Shown: piece after piece, positions 6,997 through 15,390 of the stretch | Position numbering within the stretch: position 1 is the stretch's first letter | Layout: each line of letters opens with the position of its first letter | Source: an uncultured Prevotellaceae bacterium | GTDB lineage: Bacteria; Bacteroidota; Bacteroidia; Bacteroidales; Bacteroidaceae | Assembly (NCBI GenBank): GCA_902769805.1 | Contig: CACXQL010000003.1 | Span: 1-64,000 of the forward strand | Length of the DNA: 64,000 bases | Direction: 5' to 3' | Translations under genes and position numbers: made by a program | Notes under the pieces: model-generated | Told to the model about the DNA's origin: nothing | Databases searched by the model: none | Seen by the model: only the letters and a program-made list of their open reading frames with translations

Positions 6997-9060
6997 TTGA
7001 AAACAATAGTGACTCTATTAGTGGCACTCCTTTCGGGGAGTGCCACTTTCGCCCAAATCCATCAAATGGAACGTCGCGACTCATCAATGGTGAGCCGCAC
7101 GTATAACCTGAATCCTGTGGTAGTGACTGGCTCTGGTCATCACCAGCGACTGAAAAGCACAACTACTCCCGTACATGTCATCAGCAGTCAGGAAATCCGC
7201 GAACAGGGTATCACCACCTTCGACGATGCCTTGATACGTATGATGCCCCAGGCATCGATGGCACCCAACTCCATGGGTACCTTCCTGCGTCTGAATGGGT
7301 TAGGCAACAAGTATATCCTCGTCCTCATCAACGGACAGAAACTCTCAGGTGATATCTCGAATAATATCGACCTGAGCCGTATCAATATGTCAAGGGTGAA
7401 ACGCATCGAAGTACTTGACGGGGCAGCCTCATCACTCTATGGCAGCGATGCCATAGCCGGAGTTATCAATATCATCACTGACCAGCCGACAGACGAGGAG
7501 ATCAGTGTCACCAACAACCTCAAAGTCAGTGGTCACGGAATCCTGACAGAGAGTGTCGGATTAGATATCTATAAAGGTCATATCGGTTCCTATACCTCCT
7601 TTACACACGATCGTGCCGACAGTTACCAGAACAATAACCTGGAATATGTGAAAGGCTCTGATACCGAGACACAAGAAACCATTGCACCCTATTTCACTGG
7701 CTATCGCTCCAGTGTCATCACTCAGAAATTCACCTATAACCCTACGCAGCATCTGGCGCTTCATGCAGGGTTAGACTACTCATACAAGATAACGAATCGT
7801 CCAGAGACACGAGAGGATATCCCTGGCGGTACCGACTATGAGATGCGCTATAAAGGTTTCCGATGGAACATCGGCGGCATTTATAAGTTTAACAACAGGA
7901 ACTCTATACAGGCAGACTTCACCGTTGACCGTTTCCGCTATGGCAAGGAATACGATGTAGAAACCAAGGACTATGCCGTTGGAGACTATGTACAGTCTAA
8001 GAAACAACGCTCCATGGAAGGACAAGTGAAAGCGATTCTCGGACTATCCTCAAACTCTACGACCATCTTCGGTGCAGACTGGCATAAAGACTACCTCACG
8101 GCATCTTCCGGGAATATCGAAGAACATGTCTATAACATCGCTGCCTATGCACAGCATGAGATGAAATTTCTCAAGGACTTCACAGCGACACTTGGGTTAC
8201 GTCTGACTCACCATGAGACATTCAACCAGCGTCTTACTCCCAAGGTCACTGTCATGTATGCTCCTGGCGATTTCCGATTCCGTGCTACTTACTCCGCAGG
8301 ATTCCGTGCACCTGGACTGGATGAGCTCTACTATCACTATTTCTCAGTGAATCGTGGGAAACCACAGATTATCTTTGGCAATAAGGACCTCGCACCAGAG
8401 AAAAGTCATTATTTCTCCCTGAATGCCGAATATCGTACCCAGTTCATTGCCATGAGCATAACAGGTTATCTCAACCGTATCAAGGATATGGTGGTGCGTA
8501 AGAATATTAATGTTGACGACAACACTCTAAGGATGCTCCAAGAAGAATTCCCTGAGATGACCGCTGATCAGGCTGCCAAGCTCGAACGCTACTCACTCTA
8601 TCAGAATAGTGATGAGGGAGACGTCAAGGGGATTCAGACGGATATCTCAGTAAACCTCTTCCAAGGCTTCAATTTCTCGGCAAGCTATGCCTATACTTAT
8701 GCCCGTACTAAGAGCGAAGAGGAATGGACACTATTGGAGCGCAGCATCCGTCATGCTGCTACCATTGCTGCTAACTATCACCACACATGGGGAAAGTATC
8801 GGCTCAATGTCAACATAAACGGCAAACTGCAGTCAAAGACGTATTATCCAGACTATGAAGACGTACCAGGTTTCGGACTATGGAATCTCCATACTACCCA
8901 TACCATCGACTGTGCCAAATGGGTAGTACTCGAACCCTGTATCGGTATTGACAACCTCTTCGACAAGGTAGATCGCCGTATTGATTCAGCTAACAGGAAA
9001 TATGCCCTCTACACCCCTGGGCGTATGCTTGTGGTTGGACTGAAAGTTAAGTTTAAGTAA
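6997..9060 (+). CDS. Second TonB-dependent outer-membrane receptor
   Basis: 687 residues from a TTG start 15 bases after cbiK, giving a good signal peptide (MKTIVTLLVALLSGSATFAQ). The plug domain (about 35-150) has LRLNGLGNKYILVLINGQKL and GSDAIAGVINIITDQ. The barrel carries FRAPGLDELYYHY and NKDLAPEKSHYF, similar to the FRAP and NPDL boxes of haem receptors, and ends with VGLKVKFK, a normal aromatic C-terminus. It is a paralogue of the first receptor. Likely substrate is a corrinoid, cobalt complex or porphyrin; regulation by the upstream riboswitch suggests the corrinoid pathway. The ATG-less start is chosen because no other start preserves the signal peptide. Confidence 0.87.
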   Translation: MKTIVTLLVALLSGSATFAQIHQMERRDSSMVSRTYNLNPVVVTGSGHHQRLKSTTTPVHVISSQEIREQGITTFDDALIRMMPQASMAPNSMGTFLRLNGLGNKYILVLINGQKLSGDISNNIDLSRINMSRVKRIEVLDGAASSLYGSDAIAGVINIITDQPTDEEISVTNNLKVSGHGILTESVGLDIYKGHIGSYTSFTHDRADSYQNNNLEYVKGSDTETQETIAPYFTGYRSSVITQKFTYNPTQHLALHAGLDYSYKITNRPETREDIPGGTDYEMRYKGFRWNIGGIYKFNNRNSIQADFTVDRFRYGKEYDVETKDYAVGDYVQSKKQRSMEGQVKAILGLSSNSTTIFGADWHKDYLTASSGNIEEHVYNIAAYAQHEMKFLKDFTATLGLRLTHHETFNQRLTPKVTVMYAPGDFRFRATYSAGFRAPGLDELYYHYFSVNRGKPQIIFGNKDLAPEKSHYFSLNAEYRTQFIAMSITGYLNRIKDMVVRKNINVDDNTLRMLQEEFPEMTADQAAKLERYSLYQNSDEGDVKGIQTDISVNLFQGFNFSASYAYTYARTKSEEEWTLLERSIRHAATIAANYHHTWGKYRLNVNINGKLQSKTYYPDYEDVPGFGLWNLHTTHTIDCAKWVVLEPCIGIDNLFDKVDRRIDSANRKYALYTPGRMLVVGLKVKFK

Positions 9061-9064
9061 TTTA

Positions 9065-9096
9065 TTTGGCATTTTACTCACTTATTCGTACCTTTG
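9065..9096 (+). promoter_or_regulatory. Promoter of the corrin-ring enzyme operon
   Basis: TTTG at 9065-9068, 20-base spacer, TACCTTTG at 9089-9096. The ATG chosen for cobJ lies only 8 bases downstream, so the mRNA would be leaderless or nearly so. It lies downstream of the riboswitch and receptors and would express the biosynthetic genes separately. Confidence 0.7.
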
Positions 9097-9104
9097 ACGA
9101 CAAT

Positions 9105-10535
9105 ATGGGAAAGATTATCATTGCAGGCATAGGACCTGGCAGCAAGGAAGACATCACACCCGCTGTACTGGAGGCAGTACAACAGGCTGATGTCATTGTA
9201 GGATATAAATACTATTTCCAGTTTATCCAACCGTATGTCAAGGATCATTGTGAATGTGTCGATACGGGGATGAAGAAAGAAAGGGAACGTGCCCGACAAG
9301 CCTTTGAGTTCGCTGAACAAGACAAGACGGTGGTCGTCATCTCTTCTGGTGATGCTGGTATCTATGGAATGGCGCCACTCATCTATGAAATGAGGAAAGA
9401 ACGTCAGTCTGATATCGAGATAGTATCCTTACCAGGAATCTCTGCTTTCCAGAAGGCCGCCTCTTTATTGGGTGCCCCTATCGGACATGATATGTGCATC
9501 ATTTCCCTGAGTGACCTGATGACTCCATGGGAAACAATCGAGCGACGTATCAAGGCGGCTGTCACTGGTGACTTCGTGACGGCCATCTACAATCCCAAGA
9601 GTCATGAACGTTACTGGCAGTTATATCGTCTCGTGGAACTGTTTTTACAGGAGCGTTCAGGAGACACCCCTGTAGGCTATGTCCGCCAGGCTGGTCGTGA
9701 GGAACAGGAAGTAAAGGTTACTACCCTCGCCCAGTTCAACCCTGAGGATATCGATATGTTTACCGTTATCCTTATCGGTAACTCACAGTCGTATATCTGT
9801 GACGGTAAGATCATCACACCGAGAGGATATTACGGGAGTCAGGAGTCAGGAGACAGGAGTCAGGAGGCAGGAGACGGGAGTCAGGAGAAACCTGGGAGGC
9901 TTATCATGATAGAATCTTTCCGCACCATTGCCAGCGAGCTAAGGTATCATGACTATCCCCTTGACCATCAATGGGCATTGCTTCATGCCATCCATACCAC
10001 TGCCGATTTTGAGATGGAGAAGATTCTCTATACCGATGACAAGGCTGTAGAGACCTTGTATGACAAGATAAAGGACGGTACGTTGAAGACTATCATCACC
10101 GATGTGACGATGGTGACCAGTGGTATCCGTAAAGGTGCGTTAGAACGACTGGGTATTGAGGCAAAGTGTTATCTCAGTGACCCCCGTGTAGCAGAGATGG
10201 CGAGTTCTTTGGGAATAACACGTACACAGGCAGGTATCCGTCTTGCCGTAGAGGAACATCCTGAAGCTCTCTTTGCCTTTGGCAATGCCCCCACAGCCCT
10301 GATGGAACTCTGTGACCTGATTCGCAAGGGCAAGGCGCATCCAACAGGTATTATTGCTGCTCCCGTCGGTTTCGTTCATGTAAAAGAGTCAAAACACATG
10401 GTGAAAGTTTTCCGCGATATCCCTAAGATTATCGTGGAAGGACGCAAAGGCGGCAGTAATCTTGCTGCCACGCTCTGTAATGCTATTCTTACTTTCGATG
10501 ATGCAGCACAGTTGAAACCAGGAAGAGACTTGTAA
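9105..10535 (+). CDS. cobJ-cbiC: Fused precorrin-3B C17-methyltransferase / precorrin-8X methylmutase
   Basis: 476 residues counted from the ATG at 9105 (MGKIIIAGIGPGS), chosen because it begins the SAM-methyltransferase fold and sits just after a promoter. Residues 1-about 243 are CobJ/CbiH: IIIAGIGPGSKEDIT, SSGDAGIYGMA, PGISAFQKAASLLGAPIGHD, FVTAIYNPKS. After a repeat-encoded linker (about 244-263, GSQESGDRSQEAGDGSQEKP), residues 265-476 are CbiC: TTADFEMEKIL, VTSGIRKG, FGNAPTAL and PVGFVHVKESK. CbiC moves a methyl from C11 to C12 to make (hydrogeno/cobyrinic) acid. CobJ performs ring contraction. It is the first of four consecutive fusion genes of the anaerobic-type route. No CbiL partner gene is visible in the window. 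Confidence 0.93.
   Translation: MGKIIIAGIGPGSKEDITPAVLEAVQQADVIVGYKYYFQFIQPYVKDHCECVDTGMKKERERARQAFEFAEQDKTVVVISSGDAGIYGMAPLIYEMRKERQSDIEIVSLPGISAFQKAASLLGAPIGHDMCIISLSDLMTPWETIERRIKAAVTGDFVTAIYNPKSHERYWQLYRLVELFLQERSGDTPVGYVRQAGREEQEVKVTTLAQFNPEDIDMFTVILIGNSQSYICDGKIITPRGYYGSQESGDRSQEAGDGSQEKPGRLIMIESFRTIASELRYHDYPLDHQWALLHAIHTTADFEMEKILYTDDKAVETLYDKIKDGTLKTIITDVTMVTSGIRKGALERLGIEAKCYLSDPRVAEMASSLGITRTQAGIRLAVEEHPEALFAFGNAPTALMELCDLIRKGKAHPTGIIAAPVGFVHVKESKHMVKVFRDIPKIIVEGRKGGSNLAATLCNAILTFDDAAQLKPGRDL
9834..9889 (+). repeat. AGGAGTC heptamer repeat forming the CobJ-CbiC linker
   Basis: Seven-base units (AGGAGTC, AGGAGAC, AGGAGGC, GGGAGTC) repeat without losing frame and encode the whole interdomain linker of the fusion protein. 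Confidence 0.8.
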
Positions 10536-10601
10536 AATGTAAAAATTAGACAATTATAAAATGTAATAATTAGACAATTATAAAATGTAATAATTATAAA
10601 A
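10536..10601. repeat. AT-rich direct repeats between cobJ-cbiC and cbiET
   Basis: About 2.5 copies of a 24-base unit containing ATTATAAAATGTAATAATTA fill the 66-base gap. Each unit can form a TTATAAAATGTAATAA hairpin. It could reduce or reinitiate expression between the two genes. Confidence 0.7.
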
Positions 10602-11819
10602 TTGAGATTTATTGTTATAGGCATCACGGATAATCCGAAGCCTTGGTTTCCTCCTGAGGTGATGGAGATTATCAAGCAAGGGAAGGTATTCTCTGGTGGC
10701 AAGCGTCATCACGAGATTGTTGCTCCATTATTACCCGAAGAGGCTGAATGGATAGACATTACCGTTCCCCTTGATGCTGTCTTCGAGAAATACAAAAACA
10801 CCTTCTCTTGGAGAGGGACAGGGGGAGGCTTAATCGTCTTTGCCTCTGGCGACCCTTTGTTCTTCGGTTTCGCAAACACATTACAACGTGAATTCCCTGA
10901 TGCGGAATTGAAGGTCTATCCTACTTTTAATTCCCTACAGATGTTGGCTCATCGTCTTGTCATGCCCTATCACGACATGCATATCGTCTCCCTGACAGGT
11001 CGTCCGTGGGATAAACTGGATGAAGCACTCATCAAGGGATATCCGCTCATCGGTTGTCTCACAGATAAGCATAAGACACCTCATGCCATCCATCAACGAA
11101 TGATGGAATACGGTTATGATAACTACCAGATGACCATCGGTGAGAATCTTGGCAATGACAGGACAGAACGTGTAAGTCGATATGACGACGGAACTGACTA
11201 TACCAACCCGAATTGTGTCATATTACAACAAACGGAGGAGCATCCTCACCCATTCGGTATTCCTGATAATGAATTCACACTTCTTGATGGTCGTGAGAAA
11301 ATGATTACGAAGATGCCTGTCCGTTTGTTGACACTTCAAGCCCTTGAACTATCCAAGAGGAAAGTGTTATGGGATATCGGATTCTGTACAGGGAGTGTCT
11401 CTATTGAAGCCCGTCTGCAGTTTCCCCATCTTCAGATAGAGGCTTTCGAGATTCGTCCAGAATGTGAAGCCATCATCCAAGAGAACATGCGTCGTTTTGG
11501 TGCCCCAGGTATCAACATCCATATCGGTGACTTCCTCACATCTCCCCTTCCCTTAGAAGGGGGACGTGGAGAGGCTCCTGATGCCGTCTTCATCGGAGGA
11601 CATGGAGGACGACTTAAGGAAGTCATGGAAAAGGTTCTGACTATACTCGCTCCTGATGGCGTCATCGTGATGAATAGTGTCATTGCCCCCAAGGTAACAA
11701 CAGACAGTCATCAACTATGGAACGAGGCATGTACAGCATTAGGACTCGAACAAGACCCACCTACAAGAATACAACTCAACGACAATCACCCAATCACAAT
11801 ATTACGATGCAGAAGATAG
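10602..11819 (+). CDS. cbiET: Cobalt-precorrin-7 C5-methyltransferase / precorrin-6Y C15-methyltransferase (CbiE-CbiT, CobL type)
   Basis: 405 residues from a TTG start. Residues 1-about 205 are CbiE: FIVIGITDNP, KVFSGGKRHHE, FASGDPLFFG, NSLQMLAHRLVMPY and MTIGENLGNDRTERV. Residues about 215-405 are CbiT: MPVRLLTLQALELSKRKVLWDIG, SAM-binding DIGFCTGSVSIEA (usual DIGAGTG; two residues differ), IRPECEAIIQENM and a decarboxylation/methylation core ending in ILRCRR. Two short insertions look repeat-derived: FSWRGTGGG in CbiE (10801-10831) and SPLPLEGGRGEA in CbiT (11540-11578). The stop overlaps the start of the next gene (ATG at 11807). It methylates C5 and C15 and removes the C12 acetate carboxyl. 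Confidence 0.92.
   Translation: MRFIVIGITDNPKPWFPPEVMEIIKQGKVFSGGKRHHEIVAPLLPEEAEWIDITVPLDAVFEKYKNTFSWRGTGGGLIVFASGDPLFFGFANTLQREFPDAELKVYPTFNSLQMLAHRLVMPYHDMHIVSLTGRPWDKLDEALIKGYPLIGCLTDKHKTPHAIHQRMMEYGYDNYQMTIGENLGNDRTERVSRYDDGTDYTNPNCVILQQTEEHPHPFGIPDNEFTLLDGREKMITKMPVRLLTLQALELSKRKVLWDIGFCTGSVSIEARLQFPHLQIEAFEIRPECEAIIQENMRRFGAPGINIHIGDFLTSPLPLEGGRGEAPDAVFIGGHGGRLKEVMEKVLTILAPDGVIVMNSVIAPKVTTDSHQLWNEACTALGLEQDPPTRIQLNDNHPITILRCRR
11540..11578 (+). repeat. GC-rich palindromic repeat inside cbiT
   Basis: CTCCCCTTCCCTTAGAAGGG with its mirrored GGACGTGGAGAGGCTC flank, in frame, encoding SPLPLEGGRGEA between conserved blocks of CbiT. Confidence 0.75.
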
Positions 11820-13618
11820 CCATTATACCGATTAGCGAAGCAGGTCAAGGGATTGCCAATACTTTGCAGCGTGAACTCCATTCCCAAACAATCAGTCGCA
11901 CAGATGTTAGCAAGCAATGGAAACAGTTCGATGCCTTCGTGTTTATAGGTGCCATGGGAATCTGTGTACGTACGATTGCACCTTTTATCAAAGACAAGCA
12001 CGAAGACCCTGCTGTGGTCTGCATTGACTCGTTGGGACAGCATGTCATCTCCGTACTCAGCGGACACATCGGTGGAGCCAACGACCTGACACGAGAGATT
12101 GCCGGTATCCTTGGTGCCAGAGAAATTATCACTACTCAAAGCGATAATGCTGGACTATGGGCTTTAGATACTCTCGAGAAACGTTTCGGCTGGCCTGTTG
12201 CCAGTGATATCTATGACATGAATGATTGTATCTTTGCCTTCGTGAACAAAAAACCCACCGCCTTGTTATTAGAGGCTCGTGACGAGGGAACAGACTATCT
12301 TGAAAAGACTTTGCCCAAACATGTGACTATCATCAATGACATCACTGAGGCTGACCCAAAGAAATATAAGTTATTGATTATCGTCTCACCTTTCATCCGT
12401 TATGCACCAGAAGGGATGCTTCATCTGCATTTTGTACCAATGGTGGGAACAATAGGATTTGGCTTGGCACATCATCCAGATGATTATATCAGTATCTATG
12501 ATGAGATTGACGAGGCTTTTGCAGATAGGGGTATCTTACCTTGTGCACATAAATATTGCACCATTGACGTGAAAGAAGATGAGGAATTCTGCAAGATGCT
12601 CGAAGATGAATACGATGAAGAGGTAGTGTTCTATACAGCCGAAGAACTCGCACAGGTCGATGTTCCCAACCCCAGCAATACAGTCCAAAAGCATGTCGGT
12701 ACCCCCAGTGTCTGCGAGGCGGCAGCCATTCTCGGTTCTCATCACGGTAAACTGATTATTCCCAAGGTAAAAGGAAAAAACTGGACAGCAGCCCTCGCCA
12801 TAGATTATAATCACCTTCGTTCTCCCCTCGCCTATAGAAGAGAGGACGGGGGTGAGGCTCCCCATATCGAGATTGTGGGAGCTGGTCCTGGTGACCCGGA
12901 GTTGGTAAGTGTGCGTGGGCGGAAGATGTTGGAGCGGGCAGACCTCATCTTATACGCAGGTAGCCTGGTACCTAAAGAACTCACTGATTGTCATAAGCCT
13001 GGTGCTGTCGTGCGTTCTTCTGCTGACATGAATCTCGAAGAGCAGTGTGCGCTGATGAAAGAACATTATGACAAAGGACATTTTATTGTGCGCCTGCATA
13101 CTGGAGACCCCTGTATCTTCGGAGCTATTCAGGAACAAATGGCATTCTTCGATGCCAACAAGATGTCCTATCATATCACACCTGGTATCTCTTCTTTCCT
13201 TGCTGCCGCTGCAGAGTTAAAAAGCCAGTTTACCATCCCAGAGCGTACCCAGACGATTATCCTTACTCGTGGTGAAGGACGTACACCTATGCCTGAAAAG
13301 GAACAACTGCATCTTCTTGCAAAGAGTCAGAGTACCATGTGTATCTTCCTCAGTGCCTCCATCGTTGATGACGTACAGCGTGAGTTGCTGATGGAATACC
13401 CTGAGGACACCCCTGTTGCTGTCTGTTATCACCTTACATGGAAAGACCAGAAGATATACCGAGGCATACTCAAAGACTTAGCGAAGATTGTCCATGATAA
13501 TCACCTCACCCTCACCACGATGATAGTGGTAGGCGAAGCGATTGATAATCGTGAAGGTCTCTCAGAACTCTACGACAAACACTTCACCCATCTCTTTAGA
13601 AAAGGTAAGCCGTCATGA
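11807..13618 (+). CDS. cbiG-cbiF: Fused cobalt-precorrin-5A hydrolase / precorrin-4 C11-methyltransferase
   Basis: 603 residues from ATG 11807 (MQKIAIIPISEAGQ), which overlaps the end of cbiET; an in-frame ATG 90 bases upstream would add a non-homologous tail. Residues 1-about 338 are CbiG: FIGAMGICVRTIAPFI, DPAVVCIDSLGQHVISVLSGH, GGANDLTREIA and a C-terminal GTPSVCEAAAIL. Residues about 351-603 are CbiF/CobM: EIVGAGPGDPELVSVRG, DLILYAGSLVPKEL, RLHTGDPCIFGAI, TPGISSFLAAAAEL and a terminal VVGEAI. The junction is a palindromic repeat (SPLAYRREDGGEAP). CbiF methylates C11; CbiG opens the delta-lactone and releases acetaldehyde, so the order of steps is joined in one chain. Confidence 0.93.
   Translation: MQKIAIIPISEAGQGIANTLQRELHSQTISRTDVSKQWKQFDAFVFIGAMGICVRTIAPFIKDKHEDPAVVCIDSLGQHVISVLSGHIGGANDLTREIAGILGAREIITTQSDNAGLWALDTLEKRFGWPVASDIYDMNDCIFAFVNKKPTALLLEARDEGTDYLEKTLPKHVTIINDITEADPKKYKLLIIVSPFIRYAPEGMLHLHFVPMVGTIGFGLAHHPDDYISIYDEIDEAFADRGILPCAHKYCTIDVKEDEEFCKMLEDEYDEEVVFYTAEELAQVDVPNPSNTVQKHVGTPSVCEAAAILGSHHGKLIIPKVKGKNWTAALAIDYNHLRSPLAYRREDGGEAPHIEIVGAGPGDPELVSVRGRKMLERADLILYAGSLVPKELTDCHKPGAVVRSSADMNLEEQCALMKEHYDKGHFIVRLHTGDPCIFGAIQEQMAFFDANKMSYHITPGISSFLAAAAELKSQFTIPERTQTIILTRGEGRTPMPEKEQLHLLAKSQSTMCIFLSASIVDDVQRELLMEYPEDTPVAVCYHLTWKDQKIYRGILKDLAKIVHDNHLTLTTMIVVGEAIDNREGLSELYDKHFTHLFRKGKPS
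12824..12862 (+). repeat. GC-rich palindromic repeat at the CbiG-CbiF junction
   Basis: CTCCCCTCGCCTATAGAAGA followed by GAGGACGGGGGTGAGGCTCC encodes SPLAYRREDGGEAP exactly between the two domains. Same family as 11540 and 14577. Confidence 0.75.
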
Positions 13619-15390
13619 TATTAGTCTTCGGAGGAACAACGGAAGGTCGCAGAACTGCAGAGGCACTCGAAAAGGCGGGTGCCACTTATTATTATAGCAC
13701 CAAGACTGGCGAGCAGGATGTCTCGCTGCATCATGGCGAGCATATCAACGGTGTGATGGATGCTGAGGCGATGAAAGTCTTTGTTGATAAGCACGGCATC
13801 CGTCTTATTGTGGATGCGGCTCACCCTTTTGCCTCACACCTTCATCAGACGATTATCTCTGTAGCTTCTGAAAAACAGATTCCCATCATCCGTTATGAAC
13901 GGATTTATCCGCCTCGCGATCCAGATATCACGTGGATAGACGACTATTCCCAAGTTCCTACGGATATTCATTCGCTACTTGCAACAACAGGTGTTCAGAG
14001 CATCAGCAAACTGAAATGGCTGGAAGCCTTAGGCGTGAAAGTCATCTATCGTATACTGAACCGCAAGAGCAGTCTCATGACGGCCTATGAACAAGGTGCC
14101 ACCGATGACCAGTTCTGCTTCTATGAAGATGGCAACAATATTGACGTAGATGCTGATGCCATCTTACTTAAAGAGAGTGGTATATCAGGTGGTTTTGTCG
14201 AGAAGGTCGTTGCAGCCAGAGCCAAGGGAATGCGCATCATCGCCATCAAGCGCCCACAATGGCCAATAGTCGCTGCCAAAGGGACACAAGGATGGACAAT
14301 GGTCAATGGACCACATGGTTTGCGGTTGGCAGTGGAAAAGCTCCTTCCCGACTTCTTTTCCCTGCATAGCGGACTAACGACAGGGACTTGTGCGACGGCT
14401 GCCGCTGTCGCTGCAATGATAAGACTGACGAAAGGCGAGACTCCTGATGAAGTGCCTATACTGTTACCTAATGGCGAGACTATTATGGTATCCGTCGGTT
14501 ATGGCGATGGATATGCATATTGCATCAAGGAAGCAGGCGACGACCCTGATGTGACAAATGGTGTTGAGGTAAGAGTGAGCCTCACCCCCAACCCCTCTCC
14601 TATAGGCGAGGGGGGAATTATCATCAAAGGCGGTGAAGGTGTAGGACGATTTACGTTGCCTGGCTTCGACTATCCTCCTGGTGAGGCTGCCATCAATAAA
14701 GATCCCCGTCAGATGATACGCCAGAATATTGAACCGTTAACCTTGAACCATGAATCATTAACCGTCACCATTTCCGTACCTGGTGGTGAGGAGATAGCCC
14801 GTCGGACTTTCAATCCTCGTTTGGGTATTGAGGGCGGCATCTCAATCATCGGGGTAAGCGGTATCGTCGAACCTTTCTCAGAAGAGGCATTCATCAGCAG
14901 CATCCGTAAGTGTATGGAGGTGGCAAAGGCAAGTGGAACCGATCGTGTCGTCATCAATAGCGGTGCCAAAAGTGAACGATTTCTCAAAGACCACTACCCT
15001 CACCTGCCCTCACAGGCTTTTGTACAATACGGTAACTATATCGGGGATACTCTGAAGATAGCAAATGAGCTGGAATTCCGACAAGTCACATTGGGGGTGA
15101 TGTTAGGAAAGGCTGTGAAGTTAGCAGCCGGCAATCTGGATACCCATAGCAAGAAGACGGTGATGGACAAGACCTTTATAGCATCTATGCTTGAAAAAGC
15201 TGGTTGTCCTATCGACCTCACCAACCTGACACTTGCCCGAGAGTTATGGGAAATAATCACTCCAGAGAAGATAGAGGATTTCTGTCGTATCATCCTCCAA
15301 CACTGTATGCTGCACTGTCAACCGTTAGTGCCTCATACAGAACTTACTCTTCTATTGATTGACGACGACGGAACAATACACTCGCTATAA
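13615..15390 (+). CDS. cbiJ-cbiD: Fused precorrin-6A reductase / cobalt-precorrin-5B C1-methyltransferase
   Basis: 591 residues; the ATG overlaps the previous stop (ATGA). Residues 1-about 245 are CbiJ/CobK: ILVFGGTTEGRRTAEAL, DAAHPFASHLHQTII, RYERIYPP and a C-terminal VAAKGTQGWTMV. Residues about 252-591 are CbiD: SGLTTGTCATAAAVAAM, a GVEVRV segment, PGEAAINKDPRQMIRQNIEPL, GIEGGISIIGVSGIVEPFSEEA and GKAVKLAAGNLDTHSKK. CbiD has two repeat-derived insertions, LTPNPSPIGEGG (14577-14616) and LTLNHESLTV (14731-14768). CbiD methylates C1 and CbiJ reduces the macrocycle with NAD(P)H. Its last 47 bases overlap the convergent btuC gene. Confidence 0.93.
   Translation: MILVFGGTTEGRRTAEALEKAGATYYYSTKTGEQDVSLHHGEHINGVMDAEAMKVFVDKHGIRLIVDAAHPFASHLHQTIISVASEKQIPIIRYERIYPPRDPDITWIDDYSQVPTDIHSLLATTGVQSISKLKWLEALGVKVIYRILNRKSSLMTAYEQGATDDQFCFYEDGNNIDVDADAILLKESGISGGFVEKVVAARAKGMRIIAIKRPQWPIVAAKGTQGWTMVNGPHGLRLAVEKLLPDFFSLHSGLTTGTCATAAAVAAMIRLTKGETPDEVPILLPNGETIMVSVGYGDGYAYCIKEAGDDPDVTNGVEVRVSLTPNPSPIGEGGIIIKGGEGVGRFTLPGFDYPPGEAAINKDPRQMIRQNIEPLTLNHESLTVTISVPGGEEIARRTFNPRLGIEGGISIIGVSGIVEPFSEEAFISSIRKCMEVAKASGTDRVVINSGAKSERFLKDHYPHLPSQAFVQYGNYIGDTLKIANELEFRQVTLGVMLGKAVKLAAGNLDTHSKKTVMDKTFIASMLEKAGCPIDLTNLTLARELWEIITPEKIEDFCRIILQHCMLHCQPLVPHTELTLLLIDDDGTIHSL
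14577..14616 (+). repeat. GC-rich palindromic repeat inside cbiD
   Basis: GAGCCTCACCCCCAACCCCT and CTCCTATAGGCGAGGGGGGA encode SLTPNPSPIGEGG in frame. The imperfect inverted repeat could fold in RNA. Confidence 0.8.
14731..14768 (+). repeat. TTAACC/TGAACCA short repeat inside cbiD
   Basis: GAACCGTTAACCTTGAACCA continuing TGAATCATTAACCGTCACC encodes EPLTLNHESLTVT. A loose heptamer periodicity resembles the other in-frame tracts. Confidence 0.45.
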
